Assembly (NCBI RefSeq): GCF_009184865.1
Contig: NZ_CP045096.1
Location: forward strand, 558,001 to 622,000
DNA length: 64,000 nucleotides
Origin: Streptomyces phaeolivaceus
Lineage (GTDB): Bacteria; Actinomycetota; Actinomycetes; Streptomycetales; Streptomycetaceae
Direction: 5' to 3'
The notes beneath the pieces are model-generated. The model was given only the letters and a program-made list of their open reading frames with translations. It was not told the origin of the DNA and did not search any database. This document shows positions 36,311-47,947 of this stretch, in pieces. Both the position numbers and the translations under genes were made by a program. Position 1 is the first letter of the stretch; the number at the start of each line of letters is the position of its first letter.

Positions 36311-39217
36311 TTGCCGTGGGACGTGGCTCCGCTGGTGGGCCGGGAGACGGAGCTGGCACGGCTCGCCGACGTGCTCGACGGGCTGCCGGGAACCGGGCAC
36401 GGGGCGGGCGGGATCGGCCGCGGGCCGACCGTCGTCGATGTCACCGGCGCTGCGGGGATCGGCAAGAGCAGGCTGGTGTCGGAGTTCTGCGCGCGGGCGC
36501 GGCAGCGGGGCATGACGGTGCTGCGGGGCCGGGCGACCGAGTACGAGCAGGAGCTGCCGTACCAGCCGCTCGCGGACGCCCTCGCCGACCTCGACACCGA
36601 GACCGGGATCCGCTCCCCGTTCGCCGACGTCCACACCATGGACCGTTTCGCCCTGCAACGCGCGGCGGCGGCCTTCCTCGCCCGGATCGCGAAGGCCGGT
36701 GACGGCCTGGTGGTGGCCCTCGACGACGTGCACTGGGCGGACCCGGCGTCCCTGGAACTCCTCGACCATCTCGTCCGCCATCCGCCGCGCCGCGCGCCCG
36801 TGGTGATCGTGGTGGCGCGCCGGGAACGGCAGACCTCGCCCCGGTTCGCCGCCTCCCTCACCCGGGGCGTGGAGGCCGGGACGGTGCTGCGTCTCGAACT
36901 CGGCCCGCTGGACCGGGCCGCCTGTCTCGCGGCGCTCGCCCCCGACCGGCCGGCCGCTCTCGCCGCCGAGTTGTACGCGGCCAGCGAGGGCAACCCGTTG
37001 TACTTCCTCGCCCTGCTCCAGGCGGGCAGACCCGCGGGGCTCAGCTCGCTCCTCCTGGACGAGCTGACGCCCCTCACCGACGGCCGGCGCCGGACGCTCC
37101 AGGCCGTGGCCGTGCTCGGCGACCACGCGGCACCCGCGTTGGTGGCGGCCGTCACCGGCCGTCCCGAAAGCGAACTGGACGCGGATCTCCGGGAGTTGAC
37201 CGCCCGAGATCTGGCCCGGCCGGGGCCCGACGGCCGCTGGGCGCTGCGCCATCCGGTGCTGCGGTCCCTCGTCCACGACACCACCGATCCCCTGCTGCGG
37301 ACCCGCATGCACCATCTCGCGGCGGCCGAACTGGGCCGCGTGGGGGCGCCGGTGACCGAGCGGGCGCACCATGTCGAGCGGTCGCTGACCGGCTGGGACC
37401 CGGACGCCGTGGAGGTCCTCACCGAGGCCGCCCGGCAGGCCGCCGCGACCGCGCCCGCGAGCGCCGCCCACTGGCTGGGCGTCGCCCTCGCCCATCTGCC
37501 GGAGCGGCCTGCGCACGCCGCCTCGCGTCGCGCGCTCATGCTGCGCCGGGCCGAGGCGCTCGGTGCCTGCGGCGGGCTGCGGGAGAGCCGCGATCTGCTG
37601 CACGAGGTGATCAGCCTGTCGCCGCCGGGCACCGACGACGGCGTACGGGCCGCCGCCGTCACCCTGTGCGCGGTGATGGAGCGTCACCTCGGCCGGTACA
37701 CGGAGGCGGTGGCCCTGCTCCGCCGCGAACTGGCCCGGGGCGCCGACCTCTCCCCCGCCGAGACCGTCCAACTCGGCCTGGAACTGGGCTCGTCGGCGCC
37801 GCACGCCAGTTCCTACCCGGACGTGCGCGACGACGTGCTCCGCACCCTGGAGCTGGCCCGGTCGCTGGGTGACGAGGTCGCGGAGGCGGGGGCGCTCGCC
37901 GTCACCGCGCTCGGGGAGGCGTACGAGGGCAATACGGAGGCCGCCGCCGAGGCCACCGAGCGGGCCGCCGCGCTCATCGACTCCCTCACCGACCAGGATC
38001 TCGCGGGCCTGTGCGAGCCGTTGGCCCGGCTCGGTTGGGCGGAGGCGTTCCTGGAGCGGTACGCCGACGCCGAACGGCACGCCGAGCGCGGTCTCGTGAT
38101 CGCCCGCCGGGGCGGTCTGCTCTATGTGGTGCCGCATCTGCTGCTGTGCCGGTCCCACCTCCATGTGATGACGATGCGTCCGGCGTCGGCCGTCGAACTC
38201 GCCGAGGAGGCGGAGACGATCGCCCGGGGCATCGGCAGCGACGAGTTGCTCGCGTTCGTGCTGGCGTCCAAGGCCCAGGCGCTGATCCCGGCGCTCCCTC
38301 CGGGTGACGGCGGTGCGCTGGCGGTGGCAGAGGAGGCCGTCGCCCGAGCCGGTGCCGGAACCCGCTGGTGGGCGTCCATCGCCTGGGGCGTGCTCGGGTA
38401 CGCGGCGCTGCACGCCGGTGATCCGGTGCGGGCGCGGGCCGCCCTGCTCCGGGCGGGCGGGGAGGATCTCGCCGGGCTCCAGCCGAGCATGCGGCCCCTG
38501 TTCACCGAGGTCCTCGTCAGCGCCGCCGTGGCCACCGGGGACCACGAGGAGGCCCGGCGGTGGGCGGAACGCGCCCGCAAGGAGGCGGAGCGGCTCGGTC
38601 TCGTGACGCAGCGGGCGTCCGCGCTGCGCAGCCTGGCCCATGTGCCGCTGGCCGCCGGCGACCTGACCGCCGCGGCCGACCTGTTCGAGCGGGCCGCCGA
38701 GGAGGCCGCCCGGGGCCAGGGCCGGCTGTGGGAGGCCCAGACCCTGCTGATGGGCGCACCCCTGACCGCGATGGCGGGCCGCCCGGCGCACGCCCGCGCC
38801 ATGTGGGAACGCGCCGTACGGCTGAGCACCGAGGGCGACGCCCACCTGCTCACCGGCCTCGCGGAGGCGATACGTCCGACGGTGTTCGCCGAGACGGGGA
38901 CGGGAACGGGGACCGGGACCGGGAGGGCGGCGGAGAGCGGGACGGCGGCGGAGGCGGCGGCGAGGACCGGGACGGCGGCGGCCACGGCGACCGGCACGGC
39001 CCGCGTGGAGGCGGCCGTGCTGTCCCCGCGCGAGCGGGAGATCGCCGCTCTGGTCGCGGAGGGACTGACCAGTCCCGCCATCGCCGAGCGGCTCTTCCTC
39101 AGTCCTCGGACGGTCGAGACCCACCTCTCCCGGATCTACCGCAAGACGGGCGTCACCACGCGGGCGGCACTGGCCGCGCTGCAGGTACGGGGCGAACTGG
39201 GCGACGGCGGGGCGTAG
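36311..39217 (+). CDS. Large ATP-binding LuxR-family regulator (LAL)
   Basis: 968 residues. TTG 36311 is the likely start: AGGGGGA precedes it and the protein then opens PWDVAPLVGRETELARL, the usual LAL beginning. An AAA/STAND ATPase (Walker A GAAGIGKS at 46-53, Walker B GLVVALDDVHWAD) is followed by a long helical TPR-like region. A low-complexity Gly/Thr/Ala linker comes next, then a C-terminal LuxR helix-turn-helix (LSPREREIAALVAEGLTSPAIAERL and SPRTVETHLSRIYRKTGV). LALs activate secondary-metabolite or sugar genes. No obvious target adjoins it. Confidence 0.92.
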   Translation: MPWDVAPLVGRETELARLADVLDGLPGTGHGAGGIGRGPTVVDVTGAAGIGKSRLVSEFCARARQRGMTVLRGRATEYEQELPYQPLADALADLDTETGIRSPFADVHTMDRFALQRAAAAFLARIAKAGDGLVVALDDVHWADPASLELLDHLVRHPPRRAPVVIVVARRERQTSPRFAASLTRGVEAGTVLRLELGPLDRAACLAALAPDRPAALAAELYAASEGNPLYFLALLQAGRPAGLSSLLLDELTPLTDGRRRTLQAVAVLGDHAAPALVAAVTGRPESELDADLRELTARDLARPGPDGRWALRHPVLRSLVHDTTDPLLRTRMHHLAAAELGRVGAPVTERAHHVERSLTGWDPDAVEVLTEAARQAAATAPASAAHWLGVALAHLPERPAHAASRRALMLRRAEALGACGGLRESRDLLHEVISLSPPGTDDGVRAAAVTLCAVMERHLGRYTEAVALLRRELARGADLSPAETVQLGLELGSSAPHASSYPDVRDDVLRTLELARSLGDEVAEAGALAVTALGEAYEGNTEAAAEATERAAALIDSLTDQDLAGLCEPLARLGWAEAFLERYADAERHAERGLVIARRGGLLYVVPHLLLCRSHLHVMTMRPASAVELAEEAETIARGIGSDELLAFVLASKAQALIPALPPGDGGALAVAEEAVARAGAGTRWWASIAWGVLGYAALHAGDPVRARAALLRAGGEDLAGLQPSMRPLFTEVLVSAAVATGDHEEARRWAERARKEAERLGLVTQRASALRSLAHVPLAAGDLTAAADLFERAAEEAARGQGRLWEAQTLLMGAPLTAMAGRPAHARAMWERAVRLSTEGDAHLLTGLAEAIRPTVFAETGTGTGTGTGRAAESGTAAEAAARTGTAAATATGTARVEAAVLSPREREIAALVAEGLTSPAIAERLFLSPRTVETHLSRIYRKTGVTTRAALAALQVRGELGDGGA

Positions 39218-39228
39218 TCGGAGTGGCG

Positions 39229-39270
39229 GTCCGGGCCGGGTGGGCCCGGGTGGGCCCGGGTGGGCCCGGG
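39229..39270. repeat. Tandem TGGGCCCGGG repeats in convergent spacer
   Basis: Three successive copies of a 10-bp GC-only unit between the LuxR-type gene and the GH2 gene. The units are self-complementary (GGGCCC), so the stretch can fold and may slow transcription from both sides. Confidence 0.6.
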
Positions 39271-39273
39271 TCC

Positions 39274-41922
39274 TCAGGGGTGTCGGGGGCGGACCGGTAG
39301 CGCGAGGGTCGCCGGGCGCAGGCCCGCGGAACGGGCGGTGAGGGTGAGGCGGCCCGGTCGTCCCGCCGGGCGGAGGACGGCGAGGGCCTTGCCGTGCCAG
39401 GTGTGGCGGGACGGGCGTCGGAAGCTGTCGACGTTGTGCGGGTTGCCGTTGCCGACGCCGAACAACTCCCCCGCGCCGTCGACCTCGAAGGTGACCTCAC
39501 GGGTGGCGTCGGGGACGACCCTGCCGTGCCGGTCGGTCACTTCGACGAGGACGTGGGCGAGGTCGTCGCGGCCGGTGGTGAGGGTCCGGACGTCGGACAC
39601 GAGCCGCAGGGCGGCCGGGGCGCCGACCGTGGTGAGGGTCGTGCGGCCGATCTCCCGGCCGTCCCGCTCGGCGACGGCCGTCAGCGTGCCCGGCCGGTAG
39701 GGGACCGTGAAGGTGGCCATGGCCCGCTCGGGAGCGGTCGGGGCGCCGCCGGGGAACTCCTCCCCGTCGAGCAGCAGCCGCGCCCGGTCGCCAGGTGTGT
39801 AGACGTGCACGGTCATCGGACGGCCGTGCTCCACGCCCTCCCAGGTCCAGCTCGCCAGCTCGTCGAAGTAGCCCCACCACAGGGCCACTTGCTCGGTGCC
39901 GGGCGGGGTCGGGCGTTCCACCAGGAGTTCCACGGGGCTGCGTCCGGTGACGGCGGCCCGCCAGTGGCTCTGCGGTTTGCGCTGTCCGATGAGGTCGAAG
40001 TCGCCGCAGTTCGCCTGGAAGTAGGGGTACGGATAGCCGAACCCGCCCCAGGTGTGGTGCAGTTCGCGGGAGAGGGACCAGCCGGGCATGACACTCTGGT
40101 CGCCGATGGTCGCGCCGGTGCCCACGGGTGGGATCGCCGTCTTGCCGATGCCGGCCTCGCCGAGGTAGTCCCAGGCGGCCCAGACCCAGGTGCCGATGGC
40201 CCAGTCGTGCCGGTCGGCGAAGGTGAGGTCCTGGTGGATCGTCGCGGGGAACGTCTCGTTGTGCGTCAGCGGCTTGTCGGGGTGGGCGGCGTGCATCTGG
40301 GCGTAGCCCTTGCCGTTGGCGTTGTAGTGGACGTCGCCGATGTCGACGTAGTTCCAGGACGGGTCGTCCGGGGAGTGGGTGGAGCCGCCGCCCAGGGTGA
40401 TCGGCCGGGTGGTGTCGAGGGTGCGCAGCAGGGCCGCCAGTTCGGCGCCCCGGTGGCCGTTGGTGCGGTCGGTGATCTCGTTGCCCAGCGACCACATGAC
40501 CACGCTGGGGTGGTTGCGGTCCCGCAGGACCGTGCTCGTCAGGTCGCGCTCCCACCACTCGGCGAAGTGCGCGGAGTAGTCGTCGGGGTTCTTGCCGGTG
40601 TCCCACACGTCGAAGAACTCGTCCATCACCAGCATGCCGAGGCGGTCGCAGACGTCGAGCAGGGCCGGGGTCGGTGGATTGTGGGCCGTGCGCAGGGAGT
40701 TGAAGCCGGCCTCCTTGAGGATCTCGACGCGGCGTTCCTCGGAGCGGTCGAGGGCGACGGCGCCCAGCGGGCCGTGGTCGTGGTGGACGTTGCCGCCCAT
40801 CACCTTGACCGGCGCGCCGTTGAGGAGCAGGCCGTCGTCGCCGTTCCAGGCCAGGGAGCGGAACCCGAAGGTGGTGGTGACCGTGTCGACGACCTCGCCG
40901 GAGACGAGGATCTCGGTGCGCGCGGTGTGCAGGTGGGGTGCGTCCATGGACCACAGCGCCGGTCGTTTGACGGGGAGGTCGAGGGTGACGACGTCCGTGG
41001 CGCCGGGTGCGACGGCGCGGCCGGGGGCCCGGCGTACGGCGACGGTCCGGCCGCGCGGGTCGAGGACCGTGACGCGTACGGCCGCCGACGCGGGCCCCGT
41101 CCCGAGGTTGGCGACGGACACCTCGGCGCGTGCGAGGGACCGGCCGGTGCCCACCTCCGGGGTCGTGATGTGCACACCCCAGAGGGGGACGCGGACGGGG
41201 CCGGTCACGGTCAGCCAGGTGTGCCGGTAGATCCCCGAGCCCGCGTACCAGCGGCTGTTGCGGCCGGTGTTGTCGACACGGACGGCGAGCACGTTCCGAC
41301 CGGTCGGATCGAGATGCGGGGTGAGGTCGTGGGCGAAGGACGTGTAGCCGTGGGGGTGGAAGCCCAGGTGTTCGCCGTTCAGCCAGACGTCCGCGTTCTG
41401 GTACACCCCGTCGAACCGCAACTCGATATGTGACCGGCGGCGGCCGGTCGACGGCCCGGCGCGGAAGTGCTTGCGGTACCAGCCGACCCCGCCGACCGTG
41501 TAGCCGATCGAGCCCCCGTTCTCGCTGCGCTCCGGGTCGAACGGGCCGATCGCCCGAGGGGGCGCGGGCCACTGCGGGTCGGGCTCCCTGGGCACCAGGA
41601 GGGACGGGAAGCTGGTGGCGGCGCCGTCGTCGGAGTCGGCGTACGGGAGGTCCTCGATGCTCCAGTCGTGCGGGAGGTCGAGCGGGCGCCAGGGGCCGTC
41701 GTCGTAGGCGGGATCCTGGGCGCCGGGGGCGTCGCCGCGCAAGAAGAGCCACCCTTCGTCGAACGACCGCTCGCGTGCGACGGGTTTCCCGTCCCGCGCC
41801 TCGGCCGCGACGGCGGCGGATCCACCGATGCCCGTGGCCGCCGCGCCCGCGCCCGCCGCCGTGGCCGCCGCGCCGAGTTGGAGCGCCCTGCGGCGTGTGA
41901 CGCGTCGTCGCCTCGTCGTCAT
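39274..41922 (-). CDS. Secreted GH2 glycoside hydrolase (beta-galactosidase/glucuronidase type)
   Basis: 882 residues from ATG 41922 after GGAGGG. A Tat signal is visible (TRRRALQLG followed by an Ala/Gly hydrophobic stretch). The GH2 jelly-roll sugar-binding domain (FDGVYQNADVWLNGEHLG), immunoglobulin-like domain and barrel follow. The acid/base is E482 in SLGNEITD and the nucleophile E556 in THNETFPA. Two further beta domains fill the C-terminus. The exact sugar specificity cannot be read. It is divergent from the GAPDH gene. Confidence 0.92.
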   Translation of the reverse strand: MTTRRRRVTRRRALQLGAAATAAGAGAAATGIGGSAAVAAEARDGKPVARERSFDEGWLFLRGDAPGAQDPAYDDGPWRPLDLPHDWSIEDLPYADSDDGAATSFPSLLVPREPDPQWPAPPRAIGPFDPERSENGGSIGYTVGGVGWYRKHFRAGPSTGRRRSHIELRFDGVYQNADVWLNGEHLGFHPHGYTSFAHDLTPHLDPTGRNVLAVRVDNTGRNSRWYAGSGIYRHTWLTVTGPVRVPLWGVHITTPEVGTGRSLARAEVSVANLGTGPASAAVRVTVLDPRGRTVAVRRAPGRAVAPGATDVVTLDLPVKRPALWSMDAPHLHTARTEILVSGEVVDTVTTTFGFRSLAWNGDDGLLLNGAPVKVMGGNVHHDHGPLGAVALDRSEERRVEILKEAGFNSLRTAHNPPTPALLDVCDRLGMLVMDEFFDVWDTGKNPDDYSAHFAEWWERDLTSTVLRDRNHPSVVMWSLGNEITDRTNGHRGAELAALLRTLDTTRPITLGGGSTHSPDDPSWNYVDIGDVHYNANGKGYAQMHAAHPDKPLTHNETFPATIHQDLTFADRHDWAIGTWVWAAWDYLGEAGIGKTAIPPVGTGATIGDQSVMPGWSLSRELHHTWGGFGYPYPYFQANCGDFDLIGQRKPQSHWRAAVTGRSPVELLVERPTPPGTEQVALWWGYFDELASWTWEGVEHGRPMTVHVYTPGDRARLLLDGEEFPGGAPTAPERAMATFTVPYRPGTLTAVAERDGREIGRTTLTTVGAPAALRLVSDVRTLTTGRDDLAHVLVEVTDRHGRVVPDATREVTFEVDGAGELFGVGNGNPHNVDSFRRPSRHTWHGKALAVLRPAGRPGRLTLTARSAGLRPATLALPVRPRHP

Positions 41923-41958
41923 CCCTCTCACCCTCCACATGCCTCAGATGAATTCGGT

Positions 41959-41969
41959 ATGTCGAACAT
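41959..41969. promoter_or_regulatory. Possible operator near the GH2 promoter
   Basis: ATGTCGAACAT is a short pseudo-palindrome in an unusually AT-rich patch (41940-42010) just upstream of the GH2 ribosome site. The regulator is unknown. Confidence 0.25.
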
Positions 41970-42130
41970 CGAGCAGAATGCTGAACTGACATAGACATGC
42001 CAGGAATAGGGCGACACGGCTGTGGCGTCAAGAGCCGGGGGTGATCGGGTGTGATGTGCGCCCCCTCGGCGCGTCTCCTCCGAGCGGGGTGGTTAGCATA
42101 TGAGCGCCGCCTAGCTCGAAAGATAAATCT

Positions 42131-43585
42131 GTGACTGTCAACGAGGACTCGTTCACCCAATGGAAGAACCGCGAGGAGATCGCGGAGTCGATGATCCCGA
42201 TCATCGGGAAGCTGCACCGTGAGCGGGACGTGACGGTCCTGCTGCACAGCCGCTCCTTGGTGAACAAGTCGGTGGTCAGCATCCTGAAGACCCACCGGTT
42301 CGCCCGCCAGATCGCCGGTGTGGAGCTCTCGGTCACCGACACCCTGCCGTTCCTGCAGACCCTCACCACGCTCGACCTGGGCCCCTCCCAGATCGACATC
42401 GGCCTGCTCGCCGAGGCCCACCGGGCCGACGACCGAGGGCTGTCGGTCGAGGAGTTCACGGCCGAGGCCGTCGCCGGCGCCACGGGCGCCAACAAGATCG
42501 AGGGCGGCGAGGGACGCGATGTCGTCCTCTACGGCTTCGGCCGCATCGGCCGCCTCGTGGCCCGGCTGCTGATCGAGAAGGCCGGCTCGGGCAACGGACT
42601 GCGGCTGCGCGCCATCGTGGTGCGCGGTGGTGGTGGGCGGGCCGCAGAAGATATCGTCAAGCGCGCCTCGCTGCTGCGCCGGGACTCCATCCACGGCCAG
42701 TTCCAGGGCACGATCACCGTGGACGAGGCGACCAGCACGATCAACGCCAACGGCAACGAGATCAAGGTCATCTACGCCGGCGACCCGTCCGAGGTGGACT
42801 ACACCGAGTACGGCATCAAGAACGCCATCCTCATCGACAACACCGGCAAGTGGCGTGACCGCGAGGGCCTGTCGACGCATCTGCGTCCCGGCATCGACAA
42901 GGTCGTGCTGACCGCGCCCGGCAGGGGCGACGTGCCGAACATCGTGCACGGGGTCAACCACCACACGATCAAGCCGGACGAGCAGATCCTGTCCTGCGCC
43001 TCCTGCACCACCAACGCGATCGTGCCGCCGCTGAAGGCGATGGCCGACGAGTTCGGTGTGCTGCGCGGTCACGTGGAGACCGTCCACTCGTTCACCAACG
43101 ACCAGAACCTGCTGGACAATTACCACAAGTCCGACCGTCGGGGCCGCTCCGCGCCGCTCAACATGGTGATCACCGAGACGGGTGCCGCCTCGGCCGTCGC
43201 CAAGGCGCTGCCCGACCTGAAGGCGCCGATCACCGGCTCCTCGATCCGCGTCCCCGTCCCGGACGTCTCGATCGCGATCCTCAGCCTGCGCCTCGGCCGG
43301 GAGACCGACCGTGAGGAGGTCCTCGACTACCTCCGCAACGTCTCCCTGACCTCGCCGCTCAAGCGCCAGATCGACTTCACCAACGCGCCCGACTCGGTCT
43401 CCAGCGACTTCATCGGCTCCCGCCACGCCTCGATCGTCGACGCGGGCGCCACCAAGGTCGACGGCGACAACGCGATCCTCTACCTCTGGTACGACAACGA
43501 GTTCGGCTACTCCTGCCAGGTCATCCGGGTCGTCCAGCACGTCTCCGGCGTGGAGTACCCGACGTACCCGTCCCCGGCGGTCTGA
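42131..43585 (+). CDS. gap: Glyceraldehyde-3-phosphate dehydrogenase, long form with N-terminal extension
   Basis: 484 residues from GTG 42131; GAAAG is a weak ribosome site. The catalytic part begins with YGFGRIGR at residue 134, and the active-site cysteine is C292 in [28 protein letters not shown] and [12 protein letters not shown] elements follow. The first 125 residues are a helical extension ([20 protein letters not shown]) absent from the roughly 335-residue glycolytic form. A class of Gram-positive and actinomycete paralogues shares this extension. An AT-rich leader with TTAGCAT lies upstream. Confidence 0.93.
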   Translation: MTVNEDSFTQWKNREEIAESMIPIIGKLHRERDVTVLLHSRSLVNKSVVSILKTHRFARQIAGVELSVTDTLPFLQTLTTLDLGPSQIDIGLLAEAHRADDRGLSVEEFTAEAVAGATGANKIEGGEGRDVVLYGFGRIGRLVARLLIEKAGSGNGLRLRAIVVRGGGGRAAEDIVKRASLLRRDSIHGQFQGTITVDEATSTINANGNEIKVIYAGDPSEVDYTEYGIKNAILIDNTGKWRDREGLSTHLRPGIDKVVLTAPGRGDVPNIVHGVNHHTIKPDEQILSCASCTTNAIVPPLKAMADEFGVLRGHVETVHSFTNDQNLLDNYHKSDRRGRSAPLNMVITETGAASAVAKALPDLKAPITGSSIRVPVPDVSIAILSLRLGRETDREEVLDYLRNVSLTSPLKRQIDFTNAPDSVSSDFIGSRHASIVDAGATKVDGDNAILYLWYDNEFGYSCQVIRVVQHVSGVEYPTYPSPAV

Positions 43586-43623
43586 GCCACGCCCCGCCAC
43601 CGGGCCGCGCCCCGCACGGTCCA

Positions 43624-43670
43624 CGCGCCGCGGGCCGGACGAGCGATCCGCTCGTCCGGCCCGCGGCGCG
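43624..43670. terminator. Perfect 22-bp stem hairpin between gap and ligA
   Basis: The left arm 43624-43645 and right arm 43649-43670 are exact reverse complements around the loop ATC. It begins about 39 bases after the GAPDH stop and ends 88 bases before ligA. There is no T-run, which is normal for actinomycete terminators. Confidence 0.85.
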
Positions 43671-43758
43671 TTCGCGCCCGCCCGACCGCCGCCCCGCCCT
43701 CACTGTGCCGTCCTGCTGTCCCGAGGGCGTTGTCAGTGGTGGGAGGCAGGATGGGGCC

Positions 43759-45960
<2,202 letters not shown>

Positions 45961-45987
45961 CCGGACCGGACCGGACCGGCGCCCGGC

Positions 45988-47217
45988 TCACAGCCGGACG
46001 ATCACGAGGGCCGTGTCGTCGGTGGCGCGGCCGGCGGGGAGGAGATCGACGAGGAGGGCGTCGGCCAGCGGTTCGAGACCGGCCCGGCGGTGACGGGCGA
46101 GCGCCTCGGCGAGACGGACGAGGCCGACGTCGATGTCCTCGTCCCGGCGTTCGATCAGACCGTCCGTGTAGAGGACGAGCCTGTCGCCCTCGGTGAAGTC
46201 GACGGTCGCCTCGGGGCGGGGAGTGTGTTCCGGACGGGCGCCGAGCGGTGGATCGGTGGCCTGGTCGAGGAGGACGACCGTGCCGTCGCGGCGCAGCAGG
46301 GCGGGCGGCAGATGTCCGGCGCTGCTGTAGGTGATCGTGTGGGTGTCCCAGTCGACGCAGGTCTGCACGGCGGTGGTGTTCTCGGCGCCCTCGACGGAGC
46401 GGGCGTACAGACCGAGCGCGTCCAGCGCCTCGGCGGGGCCGTCCGCCACCAGGGACGCGGCGCTCAGCGCGCTGCGCAGCTTGCCCATCACACAGGCGGC
46501 GGACAGACCGTGTCCGACGACGTCACCGACGGCGATGCCGATGCGGTCGACACCGGAGAGGTCGACGAGGTCGTACCAGTCGCCGCACACGTTCAGCGCG
46601 TCGGTCGCCGGCTGGTAGCGCACGGCGGCCCGGTGGTGGCCGAGCGGGTTGGGCGCGGGCAGCATCGCCTTCTGCAGGGCGAGCGCGACCTCCCGTTCAT
46701 GGGCGTGCGCCTCGCGCAGCCGTTCGTTGACGTCCTGGAGTTCCCGGGCGCGCGTGTACAGCTCGGCCTCCATCACCCGGGCGCGGTCGCCGGGGGCGCG
46801 CTCGCGGGCCCGGATCAGCTCGGTGACCTCCTCCACCTTGTGGATCAGCAGGACCACCTTCCCGTCGGAGTCGAGGAGGGGCGCGTTCACCGGGCTCCAG
46901 TACCGCTCCTCCCACTCCCCCGGCCGCTGCACCGACTCCACGTCGTAGCGCTGCAGTGCCATGGCGTCCCGTTCACCGGTCTCGACGACGCGGTTCAGGG
47001 AGGCCGCCAGATTGCGCATGCCGTTCGCGGTCGGGTCGCCGGGGTTGTCCGGGAAGACGTCGAAGAGATAGCGGCCGACGACCTGCTCACGGGTGCGGCC
47101 CGACATCCGCAGAAACTCCTCGTTCGCGTCCGCGTACACCAGCCCGGGTGTCAGCAGCGCCACCATGCCCGGCAGCGCCTGGAACACCGCCGCGTAGTCG
47201 ATCTCCGTATCCGCCAT
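45988..47217 (-). CDS. PAS-domain PP2C (SpoIIE-type) protein phosphatase
   Basis: 409 residues from ATG 47217. An N-terminal PAS sensor (VFQALPGMVALLTPGLVYAD, then GRTREQVVGRYLFDVFPDNP) is followed by a coiled-coil linker (about 140-175) and the PPM phosphatase (ALQKAMLPAPNP, NVCGDWYDLVDL, GIAVGDVVGHGLSAA, LVLYTDGLIERR, ATDDTALVIVRL). Metal-binding aspartates are all present. Such enzymes dephosphorylate anti-anti-sigma factors. It is downstream of, and on the same strand as, the polymer cluster. Confidence 0.92.
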   Translation of the reverse strand: MADTEIDYAAVFQALPGMVALLTPGLVYADANEEFLRMSGRTREQVVGRYLFDVFPDNPGDPTANGMRNLAASLNRVVETGERDAMALQRYDVESVQRPGEWEERYWSPVNAPLLDSDGKVVLLIHKVEEVTELIRARERAPGDRARVMEAELYTRARELQDVNERLREAHAHEREVALALQKAMLPAPNPLGHHRAAVRYQPATDALNVCGDWYDLVDLSGVDRIGIAVGDVVGHGLSAACVMGKLRSALSAASLVADGPAEALDALGLYARSVEGAENTTAVQTCVDWDTHTITYSSAGHLPPALLRRDGTVVLLDQATDPPLGARPEHTPRPEATVDFTEGDRLVLYTDGLIERRDEDIDVGLVRLAEALARHRRAGLEPLADALLVDLLPAGRATDDTALVIVRL

Positions 47218-47372
47218 GGTCGCCGCCTCAGCGTCCGTCGCGTTCCTGTGATCTCCACCATAGGAGCGGATGGCCGCCGGGGCGCGGTCCTGTTTCCACG
47301 AAAAAGTGCTGGTCACCCACGGTTGTGCGCCGGAGGACACAGCGTCGCCGGCGGGCGGGGTTCGCGCGCCGG

Positions 47373-47891
47373 TCAGCCCGCGGCGCGGAGCAGGATGTCC
47401 CGCGTCGACCCCATGCCGTACTTGTCCACGCGGCTGGACAGCGCCGCCGCCTCCCGCAGCAGGGGGCCGAGGTCGATGCCGGCCCGGCGCGCGTCCTCGC
47501 ACAGGTCGCGCAGGGCGAGCAGTTCGTCACGGGTGTCGGAGCCCTGGTCGACGGCGGAGAGGTGCGGCAGGCGCAGCCGGAAGCCGTCGGGAGTGGGTGC
47601 GAAGGCCAGACTCACGCCCCAGCGGAACGCGGTGTGGCGCGCGAAGAGGCCGCGCGGGGCCACCCGCGACGCGTCGTCACCGTCCGCGTACGCGGTGAGC
47701 ACGGCCCGCAGCACGGTCTCGGCCTCCGCCCGGACGCCCGCCTCGTCCATCGCGGAGGGCCGCTGCCGCATCCGCTCCTCCCAGCCGGGGTCGCCGATGT
47801 CCACGGGCTCCTCGGCGATGGGCCGCAGGGCCGCGTCCAGCAGCGCGACCCGCGCCTCGATCCCGGCGAGCCACTCCACGCCGTTCCCCAC
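47373..47891 (-). CDS. Hypothetical protein
   Basis: 172 residues from GTG 47891, which follows GAGGGGG by a good distance. The sequence is helical and charged, with no signal or membrane segment (GIEARVALLDAALRPIAEEP, GLFARHTAFRWGVSLAFAPT, LRDLCEDARRAGIDLGPLL). I do not recognise the family. A 23-bp tandem duplication covers the ribosome site and start, so a second, out-of-frame copy of the start signals lies just upstream. Confidence 0.65.
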   Translation of the reverse strand: MGNGVEWLAGIEARVALLDAALRPIAEEPVDIGDPGWEERMRQRPSAMDEAGVRAEAETVLRAVLTAYADGDDASRVAPRGLFARHTAFRWGVSLAFAPTPDGFRLRLPHLSAVDQGSDTRDELLALRDLCEDARRAGIDLGPLLREAAALSSRVDKYGMGSTRDILLRAAG

Positions 47892-47938
47892 GCTGCCCCC
47901 TCGCCGTTCCCCACGCTGCCCCCTCGCCGTTCCGCACA
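47880..47938. repeat. 23-bp tandem duplication over a translation start
   Basis: GCCGTTCCCCACGCTGCC plus CCCTC occurs twice in tandem, followed by the partial third copy GCCGTTCC. On the minus strand each copy carries GAGGGGGCAGCGTGG, meaning a duplicated ribosome site and GTG. Because 23 is not a multiple of three, only the inner GTG is in frame. Confidence 0.85.
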
Positions 47939-47947
47939 CCGTCCCCC

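Noticed and set aside
39497..43624. 1375-residue minus-strand frame over the GH2 and GAPDH genes
   Set aside because: Low-complexity Arg/Gly/Pro sequence antisense to GAPDH and out of frame with GH2.
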